Of a stretch of DNA of 64,000 nt, positions 34,583-43,074 are shown one piece after another. The position numbers were made by a program, and so were the translations under genes. The stretch comes from Salisediminibacterium halotolerans (lineage in GTDB: Bacteria; Bacillota; Bacilli; Bacillales; Salisediminibacteriaceae): NCBI RefSeq assembly GCF_003814815.1, contig NZ_RKQQ01000001.1, positions 584,176 through 648,175 on the forward strand, written 5' to 3'. Numbering within the stretch: the stretch's first letter is position 1; each line of letters opens with the position of its first letter. The notes beneath the pieces were generated by a model. It did no database searches. It was given only the letters and a program-made list of their open reading frames with translations, and had not been told where the DNA came from.

Positions 34583-34810
34583 TTATTCAGAAACATACGG
34601 CAACAATGCCATCGTGCGCGCCCGTTTAACAGCTGTTGTCAGCTGACGCTGGTACTTTGCAGATGTGCCTGTTACTCGGCGCGGAAGAATCTTTCCTCGT
34701 TCGGAAATAAATTTCTTCAGCAATTCAGTGTCTTTATAGTCAATCTTTGTGATCTTATTGACTGTAAAGTAACACACTTTTCTGCGTTTTGGCCGACCTC
34801 TGCGTCCCAT
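34583..34810 (-). CDS. rpsR: 30S ribosomal protein S18
   Basis: 75 residues, full length. Basic N-terminus [14 protein letters not shown], core [34 protein letters not shown] and the C-terminal [10 protein letters not shown]. Third gene of the rpsF-ssb-rpsR operon. It pairs with S6 in the platform of the 30S subunit. Confidence 0.97.
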   Translation of the reverse strand: MGRRGRPKRRKVCYFTVNKITKIDYKDTELLKKFISERGKILPRRVTGTSAKYQRQLTTAVKRARTMALLPYVSE

Positions 34811-34859
34811 TTTAACTCCTCCTTTTTTAAATATTTATCACGTTCAAACGTTTTGAACG

Positions 34860-35393
34860 TTAAAACGGCAAATCATCATCGTTAATATCAATCGGTTTTC
34901 CATCTCCAGCAAACGGGTCATCGTCGGCTTGCGGAGAATTTCCTTGATTATGCTGACCGCCTTGATTTCCAGGGGTGCTTTGACCAAAATTTTGATTTTG
35001 GTTCGAATTCGGATTGGATGCATAACCGCCGTAATTAGACTGATCGCCGCTTTGGCTTTGACCGCCGGACGAACCTTTCGGCTCAAGAAACTGAACGCTT
35101 TCGCCGACAACTTCCGTCACGTAGATGCGGCGCCCTTCATTGTTTTCATAATTGCGCGTCTGCATGCGGCCGTCAACACCCGCCATACTTCCTTTTTTCA
35201 AAAAGTTTGCGACGTTTTCAGCCTGCTTTCGCCAGACAACAATGTTAATGAAGTCCGCTTCACGATTTCCTTGCTGGTTCGAAAACGGGCGGTTAACAGC
35301 TAACGTGAACGATGTGACCGCTACACCATTAGCTGTGTAACGCAGTTCTGGATCTTTCGTTAAACGTCCGACCAGGACGACCCGGTTTATCAT
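34860..35393 (-). CDS. ssb: Single-stranded DNA-binding protein
   Basis: 177 residues. OB fold (1-110: [36 protein letters not shown]), a Gly/Gln/Asn-rich linker (about 113-160) and the conserved acidic tip DDDLPF that recruits replication and repair partners. GGAGG site 7 bases before the ATG. In the ribosomal operon as in B. subtilis (ssbA). Confidence 0.97.
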   Translation of the reverse strand: MINRVVLVGRLTKDPELRYTANGVAVTSFTLAVNRPFSNQQGNREADFINIVVWRKQAENVANFLKKGSMAGVDGRMQTRNYENNEGRRIYVTEVVGESVQFLEPKGSSGGQSQSGDQSNYGGYASNPNSNQNQNFGQSTPGNQGGQHNQGNSPQADDDPFAGDGKPIDINDDDLPF

Positions 35394-35442
35394 CCGAATT
35401 CCTCCCCGTTTTATAATATCCTGCTGTGATTGCGTTTTAGAC

Positions 35443-35730
35443 TCAGTCGTCTTCGCGGACGATGATCGAACGGAGCATGTTATCGTTCATAGAACTCAGA
35501 CGATTAAACTCATCAAGCGCTTCTTTGTTCGCTTTAACTTTGAGAATAACGTAATAGCCTTCGCCGAAATCATTAATTTCATAAGCTAAACGCTTTTTCC
35601 CTTTTTCGTCTGTTTCTGTTACTTCTGCGCCGTTGTTCGTCAAGATTGTATTGAAGCGTTCAACTGTATCTTTAACAGCTTGTTCTTCAATATCCGGACG
35701 GACAATGTACATAATTTCATAGTTGCGCAT
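35443..35730 (-). CDS. rpsF: 30S ribosomal protein S6
   Basis: 95 residues. [16 protein letters not shown], the ferredoxin-like fold with [15 protein letters not shown] and the [10 protein letters not shown] end are typical. Strong AAAAGGAGG site. First gene of the operon, about 80 bases downstream of its promoter. The leader may fold (GAGCAA...TTGCTC), and S6:S18 feedback sites are known in this leader in other bacteria, but I cannot confirm one. Confidence 0.97.
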   Translation of the reverse strand: MRNYEIMYIVRPDIEEQAVKDTVERFNTILTNNGAEVTETDEKGKKRLAYEINDFGEGYYVILKVKANKEALDEFNRLSSMNDNMLRSIIVREDD

Positions 35731-35816
35731 AACCTTTCACCTCCTTTTGGACTGGGCCCTCTCTATTTCAGAAAGAGCAAGGAGCAACGTCATATTCGTT
35801 TTGCTCGCAAGACATT

Positions 35817-35845
35817 ATTATATCAGACATCCAACCGGCCGACAA
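35817..35845 (-). promoter_or_regulatory. Sigma-A promoter of rpsF-ssb-rpsR
   Basis: The minus strand reads TTGTCG, 17-base spacer, perfect TATAAT. Confidence 0.7.
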
Positions 35846-35991
35846 CAATGAATTTCAAAACTCCTTCATGCTGACGAATCATCTCTTTGCGCCTTTGTAC
35901 ATGCAAAACTGCGGCCGGTGCTCTTCGTTTGCAGAACCCGCGCCGCAGTTTGCTGACAGCTGCTGATCAGATAGAATTTTTCACTGCCGAT

Positions 35992-36007
35992 TGTTTCACG
36001 TGAAACA
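35992..36007. promoter_or_regulatory. parS site 1
   Basis: TGTTTCACGTGAAACA, a perfect match to the Bacillus ParB-binding consensus, just after the ychF stop codon. Confidence 0.95.
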
Positions 36008-36013
36008 ACCGTG

Positions 36014-37114
36014 CTACACGTTAAACCGAAAATGAATCACGTCGCCGTCTTTAACCGTGTAATCCTTGCCTTCCAAACCGACTTTGCCGGCTTCTTTTGC
36101 TGCATTCATCGATCCCGCCGCCATAAGATCATCATAAGCCACGACTTCCGCTTTAATGAAGCCGCGCTCAAAATCCGTGTGAATAACGCCCGCCGCTTGA
36201 GGAGCTTTCGTTCCGCTGCGGATTGTCCAAGCGCGCACTTCCTGTTTGCCTGCCGTAAAGAACGTTTCCAATCCGAGCAGCTGATAAGATGCCTTAATCA
36301 ACTGATCGAGGCCGGATTCTTTAATGCCGAGATCGTCGAGAAATTCCTGTTTTTCATCGCCTTCAAGTTCAGCAATCTCTGCTTCAATTTTCGCGCAGAC
36401 GACAATGACTTCGGCGTTTTCTTCTTTCGCCAGCTTGCGCACTTTTTCAACGTGTTCATTGCCGGAAGGATCGGCAATTTCATCTTCACTGACATTCGCG
36501 GCATACAAAACGGGCTTTTCTGTCAATAAATGCAGCCCTTTGACAATTTTCTTTTCGTCATCGGAAAATTCCAGGCTCCGTGCCGGTTTTTCCTCTTCGA
36601 ACGCATCGCGCAATTTTATCAGCACATTATATTCCTGAACAGCGTCCTTATCTTTTTGCTTCGCCATTTTTTCGACTTTTGCAAGGCGCTTTTCGACCGT
36701 TTCTAAATCGGCGAGAATAAGCTCAAGATTGATGACTTGAATATCGCGGATCGGATCGACACCGCCGGATACGTGCGTTACATTGTCGTCTTGAAAACAG
36801 CGCACAACGTGCGAAATCGCGTCCACTTGGCGAATGTGCGACAAAAATTGGTTGCCGAGCCCTTCACCTTTGCTCGCTCCTTCGACAATTCCTGCAATAT
36901 CTGTAAACTCGAACGCTGTCGGAACAGTTTTTTCCGGGACGACAAGGTCTGTTAATTTCTCAAGCCGCTCATCCGGCACTTCAACGATTCCGACGTTTGG
37001 GTCAATTGTGCAGAACGGGTAATTGGCCGACTCGGCCCCTGCCTGTGTGATTGCATTAAAAAGTGTCGATTTGCCGACATTCGGCAATCCGACTATTCCT
37101 GTTGTTAAAGCCAT
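36014..37114 (-). CDS. ychF: Ribosome-binding ATPase/GTPase YchF
   Basis: 366 residues, the usual length for this Obg-family member. G1 GLPNVGKST, DIAGIVEGASKGEGLGNQFL (G3 region), NVSED in place of NKxD, which is the YchF-specific nucleotide-base loop, and the C-terminal TGS domain (IRSGTKAPQAAGVIHTDFE, ending in VIHFRFNV). It binds ribosomes and prefers ATP. Own promoter upstream. Confidence 0.96.
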   Translation of the reverse strand: MALTTGIVGLPNVGKSTLFNAITQAGAESANYPFCTIDPNVGIVEVPDERLEKLTDLVVPEKTVPTAFEFTDIAGIVEGASKGEGLGNQFLSHIRQVDAISHVVRCFQDDNVTHVSGGVDPIRDIQVINLELILADLETVEKRLAKVEKMAKQKDKDAVQEYNVLIKLRDAFEEEKPARSLEFSDDEKKIVKGLHLLTEKPVLYAANVSEDEIADPSGNEHVEKVRKLAKEENAEVIVVCAKIEAEIAELEGDEKQEFLDDLGIKESGLDQLIKASYQLLGLETFFTAGKQEVRAWTIRSGTKAPQAAGVIHTDFERGFIKAEVVAYDDLMAAGSMNAAKEAGKVGLEGKDYTVKDGDVIHFRFNV

Positions 37115-37185
37115 GATTATATACTCCTTTACTCTCTTCGTTCAATTAGCGTGTGTTGTCAGCTTTTTATCAAATATGCATATCA

Positions 37186-37214
37186 ATTATAGAGATTTCC
37201 GGACTCCTTGACAA
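37186..37214 (-). promoter_or_regulatory. Sigma-A promoter of ychF
   Basis: The minus strand reads TTGTCA, 17-base spacer, TATAAT, about 70 bases before the ychF start. Confidence 0.7.
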
Positions 37215-37241
37215 CTCCGGTGCAAACAGCGCTTCACTGCA

Positions 37242-37445
37242 TTATTCGTGTGCGTCTGCTTTCTCCAGCACCCGCTTGAGCTTTTTTTCAAATTCTTTTC
37301 TCGGTAACATGACACTGTGGCCGCACCCTGTACACTTCATGCGAATGTCCATGCCGAGACGGATAATTTTCCAGCGGTTCTCTCCGCAAGGGTGACCTTT
37401 TTTCATCTCGACAATATCATAAAGATCATAGGCCGCTTTTCCCAT
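37242..37445 (-). CDS. yyzM: DUF951 small protein (YyzM-like)
   Basis: A 67-residue protein with DIVEMKKGHPCGENRW and CTGCG, typical of DUF951 proteins, which have a conserved Cys-based zinc-ribbon-like motif. The start is ATG at 37445 behind a purine-rich GAGGGGGG stretch; an earlier in-frame start would overlap the upstream gene. Function unknown. Position before ychF is conserved in Bacilli. Confidence 0.83.
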   Translation of the reverse strand: MGKAAYDLYDIVEMKKGHPCGENRWKIIRLGMDIRMKCTGCGHSVMLPRKEFEKKLKRVLEKADAHE

Positions 37446-37476
37446 CTCGTTTTGCCCCCCTCTTATCAATAACAGA

Positions 37477-38184
37477 TTATAACCCGATCGATCTGCTTGC
37501 AAAGCTGAACAGAACAGCCAGCAAAATCGCCGGCAGCAAATTTGCTACGCGGATTTTTTCCAGCCCGAGCAAATTCAAACCAATTGCCATAATCATAATC
37601 CCGCCGACAGCGGTAATTTCGTCAATCAGCTGATTTAATTGCTGCTCAGGCACGGCTGTTACAATCCACGACGCTGCTAATGCGATCGCGCCTTGATAAA
37701 GCACAACAGGAACCGCCGAAAACATCACACCGATGCCCATCGTCGCGGCAAACACGATCGAAGAAAATCCGTCTAACAGCGATTTTGTCAAAAGCACGGA
37801 GTGATCCCCGCGAAAACCGCTGTCCAGCGCGCCGACGATCGCCATCGCGCCGACAACAAACAACAGCGTCGCAGCCACAAAACCTTCCGCTAACGTACTG
37901 TGCCCTTGTTTGTTTAATCGTCTTTCCAGCATATTGCCGAATTCGTTTAATTTTCCCTCTAAGTTCATCCGCTCACCGATGATCGCGCCGATTGCCAAGC
38001 TGAAAATAAGCAGCAGAAATTCGTCTCCCTCAAATGCCATCGTCAAACCTAACACAAAAACAGATAAACCGATCGCTTTCATCACTGTCTCTTGCATTCC
38101 TCGGGAAAAACCTTTCACGCTCATGCCGATCCAAGCGCCGAGGATAATCGCCAAACCATTCACAATCGTGCCGAACAAAACCAT
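37477..38184 (-). CDS. DUF554 membrane protein
   Basis: 235 residues with six to seven hydrophobic segments. N-terminal GTIVNGLAIILGAWIG and the central GFVAATLLFVVGAMAIVGAL are family landmarks. The ATG directly follows the stop codon of the upstream aminotransferase gene (TAAATGG), indicating coupled translation. Function unknown (YdfK/YqgA type). Confidence 0.9.
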   Translation of the reverse strand: MVLFGTIVNGLAIILGAWIGMSVKGFSRGMQETVMKAIGLSVFVLGLTMAFEGDEFLLLIFSLAIGAIIGERMNLEGKLNEFGNMLERRLNKQGHSTLAEGFVAATLLFVVGAMAIVGALDSGFRGDHSVLLTKSLLDGFSSIVFAATMGIGVMFSAVPVVLYQGAIALAASWIVTAVPEQQLNQLIDEITAVGGIMIMAIGLNLLGLEKIRVANLLPAILLAVLFSFASRSIGL

Positions 38185-39342
38185 TTAATTTCCCTGCAAT
38201 CCTTGCTGAATTTCAACGATCGCTTCGGTTAAATAATCAACATCGCTTGACGAATGATACACACCGAAACTGACACGAACGAGCCCTGTCTCCACTGTAC
38301 CGTACCTGGCATGTGTCAGCGGCGAACAGTGCAGACCCGCACGAACAGCGGTGTTATAATAACTGTCTAAAATCAGCCCCAGTTCATTGCTGTCGACTCC
38401 GTCGATGCGAAAGGAAACGACACCAAGACGCTCCGGCACCGCACCCGGACCGATGATTTCCACACCGCTTAACTGCTCCAGACTGAGAATAAACTGACAG
38501 GCAAGTTCATTCTCATGCCGGCGGATTTCAGCCGGCCCCAGTCTGTTGACCTCGGCAATGCCTGCAGCCAGTCCAGCAATCCCCGGTGTGTTCAATGTTC
38601 CGCTTTCCCATCCGATCGGCCATTCATCCGGCTGTTCAGCGTCTTCGGAACGGCTGCCGGTACCGCCGGCAATTAACGGACGGAGATCAATCCCTTCCCG
38701 GACGAGCAGAACTCCGGTTCCTTGCGGTCCAAGAAGCCCTTTATGCCCCGGAAAAGCAAGCATATCAAGATTATTTTTTTCAGCATCAATCGGAACGACG
38801 CCTGCCGTTTGCGAGGCGTCGACACAGAACAAAGCCGGATGGTTTTTCACGGCCGCACCGATGTCTTCAATCGGCAGACATTCACCGGTCACATTCGAAC
38901 CGTGTGTAACGATCACGAGCTTCGTATTTTCGCACAAGCTCTCCGAAATAACTTCAGCCCAGGAATTTTGCGGGTTTTCCGGGTAAACAAAATCGACCTC
39001 CACACCGCGTTCTTTTTTCAGCCGCTCCAGCGGCCTGCGCACCGCATTATGCTCAAGGTCCGTCGCAATGATACGGTCGCCGGCTTCCCATTGCAGACCT
39101 TCCACCGCCTGGTTTAAAGCCGTTGTCGCGTTCAAAGAAAAGAGTACACGGTCTTTTCCGAAACCGCCGAACATCTCATTAATAAGTTTTCTTGTCTGTT
39201 CAACTTTGTCAAACGCGGTTTTAGACAGACGGTGCCCGCTTCTTCCCGGGTTCGCTCCATAATCATTCACAGCTTCTTTCATCGCTTCAGCCACAGACGC
39301 CGGTTTCGGATAACTCGACGCTGCATGATCAAAATAGTACAC
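38185..39342 (-). CDS. Class V aminotransferase, cysteine-desulfurase-like
   Basis: 385 residues, PLP enzyme. YFDHAASSYPKP at the N-terminus, THGSNVTGE, CVDASQTAGVVPID (PLP Asp), FPGHKGLLGPQGTG with the Schiff-base lysine, and AGLHCSPLTH with a candidate catalytic cysteine near residue 343. This pattern matches the stand-alone cysteine desulfurase subfamily found next to parB in Bacilli. The sulfur acceptor is unknown. GTG start with AAGGAGG upstream. Confidence 0.9.
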   Translation of the reverse strand: MYYFDHAASSYPKPASVAEAMKEAVNDYGANPGRSGHRLSKTAFDKVEQTRKLINEMFGGFGKDRVLFSLNATTALNQAVEGLQWEAGDRIIATDLEHNAVRRPLERLKKERGVEVDFVYPENPQNSWAEVISESLCENTKLVIVTHGSNVTGECLPIEDIGAAVKNHPALFCVDASQTAGVVPIDAEKNNLDMLAFPGHKGLLGPQGTGVLLVREGIDLRPLIAGGTGSRSEDAEQPDEWPIGWESGTLNTPGIAGLAAGIAEVNRLGPAEIRRHENELACQFILSLEQLSGVEIIGPGAVPERLGVVSFRIDGVDSNELGLILDSYYNTAVRAGLHCSPLTHARYGTVETGLVRVSFGVYHSSSDVDYLTEAIVEIQQGLQGN

Positions 39343-39428
39343 GGTTCTGCCTCCTTCCGCCTCTCTCTGCGCAAAGCAAAATTATACAGAAAAAGGAACG
39401 CCAGAATCGATTTCCGGCGCCTTCATGA

Positions 39429-40283
39429 TCAAACTTCATCCTCTTCTTTTTGCATCAGCTGCAAGATTCGGTCCAAGTCCTCTTCGCTGAAGAAATCAAT
39501 TTCGATTTTCCCTTTTTTCTGGCCTTTTTTAATCGCCACGTTGGTTCCGAAATACGATTTTAAATCAGATTCCCGTTCTCTCAAATACGGAGGCAAGGCC
39601 GGTTTTTTTCTTGTTTCACGTGAAACATTCTCATTCGCCTGTTGAATCCATGCTTCCAGCTGGCGGACGTTCATATGTTCTTTAATGATTTTTTGCAGCA
39701 CCGCCGTCAGCTGATTTTCATTTTTCAGTCCCAGAAGTGCACGGGCATGACCGCTCGAGATTTTTCCTTCGGCAAGGTACTCCTGGACAAGATGCGGCGC
39801 TTGCAGCAAACGCAAATGGTTGGCGATGTGCGGCCGGCTTTTGCCGAGACGTTTGGCAAGCTCATCTTGAGTCATTTGCAAATGTTCCATAAGTTTTTGA
39901 TACGCTTTTGCTTCTTCCAAAGCTGTAAGGTTTTCGCGCTGCAGGTTTTCCACCAGCGCCATTTCCATCATTTCATCTTCAGTCAGATCTTTCACAACGG
40001 CCGGAACCGTTTTAAGGCCTGCCTCTTTTGCCGCCCGGTAGCGGCGTTCGCCGACGACGATTTCATAACCTTTAATGCTGCTTTGGCGGACAATCAGCGG
40101 CTGTAAAATCCCGTGCTGTTCGATTGAAGACTTTAATTCATCAATTGCTCCATCGTTAAAGTCTTTCCGGGGCTGATAAGGGTTCGGCCGCAGATCAGCA
40201 ATCCGGACTTCCTGAACGTTGTCTTCTTCTTGTTCGGATTCCGGAAAAAAAGCTCCAATACCTTTGCCTAATCCTCTAGCCAT
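39429..40283 (-). CDS. parB: Chromosome partitioning protein ParB (Spo0J)
   Basis: 284 residues. N-terminal ParB/Srx CTPase domain with IADLRPNPYQPRKDF and GERRYRAAKEAGL (box for CTP binding), central HTH (TQDELAKRLGKSRPHIANHL) for parS recognition, and a basic C-terminal dimerisation domain. It loads SMC at the origin and slides on DNA as a CTP-bound clamp. A parS site lies within its own coding sequence, as in B. subtilis. It overlaps parA by 8 bases. Confidence 0.97.
   Translation of the reverse strand: MARGLGKGIGAFFPESEQEEDNVQEVRIADLRPNPYQPRKDFNDGAIDELKSSIEQHGILQPLIVRQSSIKGYEIVVGERRYRAAKEAGLKTVPAVVKDLTEDEMMEMALVENLQRENLTALEEAKAYQKLMEHLQMTQDELAKRLGKSRPHIANHLRLLQAPHLVQEYLAEGKISSGHARALLGLKNENQLTAVLQKIIKEHMNVRQLEAWIQQANENVSRETRKKPALPPYLRERESDLKSYFGTNVAIKKGQKKGKIEIDFFSEEDLDRILQLMQKEEDEV
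39612..39627. promoter_or_regulatory. parS site 2, inside parB
   Basis: TGTTTCACGTGAAACA, perfect consensus, within the parB coding region. Confidence 0.95.
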
Positions 40284-41037
40284 GGCTGATCACTTCCTTC
40301 GCTAGTTCTACATAAACTTCCGCTCCCTTGGATTTAGGGTCGTAGGAAATTATCGACTCGCCGTAGCTCGGCGCCTCCCCAAGCCGGACATTCCTCGGGA
40401 TAATCGTATGAAACACTTTTTCTTGAAAGTACTTTTTCACTTCCTCGATCACTTGCAAGCCTAAGTTTGTCCGTGCATCCAGCATCGTTAACAGCACCCC
40501 TTCGATTTCAAGGTTATGGTTGAGGTGTTTTTGTACGAGCCGGACCGTGTTCAAAAGTTGGCTCAACCCTTCCATCGCATAGTACTCACACTGCACCGGA
40601 ATCAATACGGAGTCGCTTGCCGTCAAGGAGTTCAATGTCAATAAACCGAGTGACGGCGGACAATCAATAATGATGTAATCGTACTGGTCGCGAATTTGAT
40701 CGACCGCATTCTTCAGCCTCACCTCGCGCGAAATCGTCGGAACGAGTTCGATTTCAGCTCCGGCGAGCTGAATTGTCGACGGAAGAACAAATAAATTTTC
40801 CATTTTTGAAGCGATGATAACATTTTGCGGTTTTTGATCTTCAACAAGCACATTATAGATGCACTCGTTTACTTCGCCTTTGTCAATTCCGACACCGCTC
40901 GTCGTGTTGCCTTGCGGGTCGATGTCGATCATGAGCACGGTGTTGCCTTCTTTAGCTAAACCGGCCCCTAGATTGACAGCCGTCGTCGTTTTGCCGACCC
41001 CGCCTTTTTGATTCGCTATCGCCATTACTTTTCCCAA
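40276..41037 (-). CDS. parA: Chromosome partitioning ATPase ParA (Soj)
   Basis: 253 residues. Deviant Walker A NQKGGVGKTTTAVNLG, MIDIDPQGN and IIIDCPPSLGLLT are the ParA motifs. The start is TTG at 41037 (MGKVMAIANQ), matched by B. subtilis Soj and by AGGTGA upstream. It works with ParB in origin segregation and regulates DnaA. Overlaps parB. Confidence 0.97.
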   Translation of the reverse strand: MGKVMAIANQKGGVGKTTTAVNLGAGLAKEGNTVLMIDIDPQGNTTSGVGIDKGEVNECIYNVLVEDQKPQNVIIASKMENLFVLPSTIQLAGAEIELVPTISREVRLKNAVDQIRDQYDYIIIDCPPSLGLLTLNSLTASDSVLIPVQCEYYAMEGLSQLLNTVRLVQKHLNHNLEIEGVLLTMLDARTNLGLQVIEEVKKYFQEKVFHTIIPRNVRLGEAPSYGESIISYDPKSKGAEVYVELAKEVISHG

Positions 41038-41148
41038 CTATGTCACCTGCCTCATTGCTAGCATTTATCAGCGTGCGCATCTGTCTCTTGACAGTTTATC
41101 ATGAACAGAACTCAGTTTGATTTGCGTAAATAAAATTTAATACATGCC

Positions 41149-41184
41149 GCAAAAAAGCCGCCTTCGCCGAAGCGATACGGCTTC
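41149..41184 (-). terminator. Intrinsic terminator of noc
   Basis: The minus strand reads AGCCGTATCGCTTCGGCG-AAGGCGGCT followed by TTTTTTG. Confidence 0.8.
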
Positions 41185-41217
41185 TTTCCTTTTTTACAGG
41201 TCATTGCAACCGCTTAT

Positions 41218-42069
41218 TCATTTGCTTTTCGGTATCCGGATCGTAACTTGATAATAATCATCATAATCCTCTTCTTCTGTATCGATATCCATCCCCGTTT
41301 TCGCTACCATATCAACAGATTCACGGATTGTGTTAACCGCAAGACGGGTGTCTTTTGAGACGGCTTTTCGAACGGGTTTTTGTTTCTTTTCCGGTTTATC
41401 TGCCGTCCATTTTTTTATCGTTTCTTCCGTCTGCTGAACATTCAATTCGTCCTGTAAAATTTTGTTCAGCAATTTCTCTTGCAGTTCCGGATCTTTCAGT
41501 CCGAGCATAGAACGGGCGTGCCTCTCTGTTATCCGCCGTTCTAATAACGCGTTTTGCACGCTCGGAATCAACTGAAGAAGGCGCATTTTGTTCGCAACGG
41601 CCGATTGGCTTTTACCGATTCGCTGTGCGAGGCTCTCCTGCGTTAAACCGTGAATATCAAGCAGCTTCCTGTATGCTTTTGCCTCTTCAATCGATGTCAG
41701 TTCTTCACGCTGCAGATTTTCAATTAAAGCAATCGATGCGGTTTTAGCATCATCAAATTCTTTCACAACAGACGGAACCGTTTCCCACTGGAGCATTTGA
41801 ACAGCGCGATAACGTCTTTCACCGGCAATGATTTCGTACTTTCCTTCCCGCTCGCGTACGACGATCGGCTGGATCATGCCGTGCGTGCGGAGAGTTTCTG
41901 CCAGTTCTTCAATCTTTTCCTCATCAAATACGGTCCGCGGTTGGAAAGGATTCGGTACAATCTCTTCCAGCGGAAGCTGCTGCACTTCCTGCCTGCTTAC
42001 ATCCATTTCCTCTTCCAGTTCGCCGTCTTTTTCATGAAGACCAAATAATTTAGAAAACGATTGTTTCAT
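41218..42069 (-). CDS. noc: Nucleoid occlusion protein Noc
   Basis: 283 residues, ParB paralogue. The N-terminal amphipathic membrane-targeting helix [11 protein letters not shown] is conserved with B. subtilis Noc. The CTPase domain has [10 protein letters not shown] and [11 protein letters not shown], the HTH is [20 protein letters not shown], and the C-terminus is for dimerisation. ATG at 42069 behind AAGGTGG; the GTG three codons earlier is less likely. It binds ATTTCCCGGGAAAT sites and blocks division over the nucleoid. Candidate sites lie at 27066-27102 and 29951. Confidence 0.95.
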   Translation of the reverse strand: MKQSFSKLFGLHEKDGELEEEMDVSRQEVQQLPLEEIVPNPFQPRTVFDEEKIEELAETLRTHGMIQPIVVREREGKYEIIAGERRYRAVQMLQWETVPSVVKEFDDAKTASIALIENLQREELTSIEEAKAYRKLLDIHGLTQESLAQRIGKSQSAVANKMRLLQLIPSVQNALLERRITERHARSMLGLKDPELQEKLLNKILQDELNVQQTEETIKKWTADKPEKKQKPVRKAVSKDTRLAVNTIRESVDMVAKTGMDIDTEEEDYDDYYQVTIRIPKSK

Positions 42070-42177
42070 GGATACCACCTTCGTTCTGCTGCCTCTTTAA
42101 CATATGTACGAAAAAAGAAAACAGCTTAGCATAGCGTCTAATCTTATACCGCAAGACTATCGGCCCGGTTATTCGTA

Positions 42178-42193
42178 TGTTTCACGTGAAACA
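42178..42193. promoter_or_regulatory. parS site 3, between noc and rsmG
   Basis: TGTTTCACGTGAAACA, perfect consensus, about 108 bases upstream of noc. Confidence 0.95.
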
Positions 42194-42289
42194 TTTTATA
42201 CGTCATACACATCTTCCAGTATACGTGAGAATGTTCATTTCATCTAGAAGAAATCAGCAATCTTTTCTCTATCCTATCGCATCCCGGCA

Positions 42290-42330
42290 AAAAAAAGAAA
42301 GCATCCGAACCGGAAATTCGGCGGATGCTC
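42290..42330 (-). terminator. Intrinsic terminator of mnmE-mnmG-rsmG
   Basis: The stem AGCATCCG/CGGATGCT is followed on the minus strand by TTCTTTTTTTT. Confidence 0.8.
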
Positions 42331-42342
42331 GGCAGCTGAGAG

Positions 42343-43059
42343 CTATTCGATCGGCTGTTTATTCGGTACACCGGCTTTACGCGGGTATTTTTCCGGAGTT
42401 TTTTTCTTCTTGTCAACGACAATGACGGCCCGTTCACCGCCGTTTTCCGGTAAATGAAACTGCTCAAAAAGCGAAACCTCGCCGCCGAGAGCAGCAATCG
42501 CTTTAGATGCTGCTTCTTTTTCAGCAGCGGCGCCGGCTCCTTTAAGTGCAGCGAACCGCCCTCCCGGTACGGCAAAAGGCAAGCACAGCTCGGTCAACAC
42601 ACTCATGCGCGCGACAGCCCGGGACAGAACAAGATCATACTGCTCGCGCTGTTCTTTCTTTTGTGCAAACGTTTCAGCCCGGTCGTGGTAAAAAGAAATG
42701 CCTGTCAGTTCCAATTCTTCAGCCAATGTATTTAAAAATGTGATCCGTTTGTTCAAGGAATCGACAATCGACACGTGAATATCCGGAAAACATATCTTCA
42801 GCGGAACGGATGGGAAACCTGCGCCGGCCCCCACATCCAACACGCGAACCGGCTTGGAAAAATCGAGAAAGAAAGCCGCCGTGACAGAATCATAGAAGTG
42901 TTTTAAATAAACCCCTTCTGCATCTGTGATCGCGGTTAAATTCATCCGCTCATTCCAGTCCGCCAAAAGTTCATAGTAACGGCGGAATTGAGCCATTTGC
43001 CGATCATTGAGCTCAATGCCCTTTTCTAACAGTGAGCGGCGAAATGTTTCTTCGTCCAT
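42343..43059 (-). CDS. rsmG: 16S rRNA m7G527 methyltransferase RsmG (GidB)
   Basis: 238 residues. SAM-binding motif VLDVGAGAGFPSVPLKI, LNKRITFLNTL and LVLSRAVARMSVL are family signatures. It methylates N7 of G527 in 16S rRNA; loss gives low-level streptomycin resistance in other bacteria. 15 bases after mnmG with GAGGTGA site. Confidence 0.97.
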   Translation of the reverse strand: MDEETFRRSLLEKGIELNDRQMAQFRRYYELLADWNERMNLTAITDAEGVYLKHFYDSVTAAFFLDFSKPVRVLDVGAGAGFPSVPLKICFPDIHVSIVDSLNKRITFLNTLAEELELTGISFYHDRAETFAQKKEQREQYDLVLSRAVARMSVLTELCLPFAVPGGRFAALKGAGAAAEKEAASKAIAALGGEVSLFEQFHLPENGGERAVIVVDKKKKTPEKYPRKAGVPNKQPIE

Positions 43060-43074
43060 GTCTGGTCACCTCAT

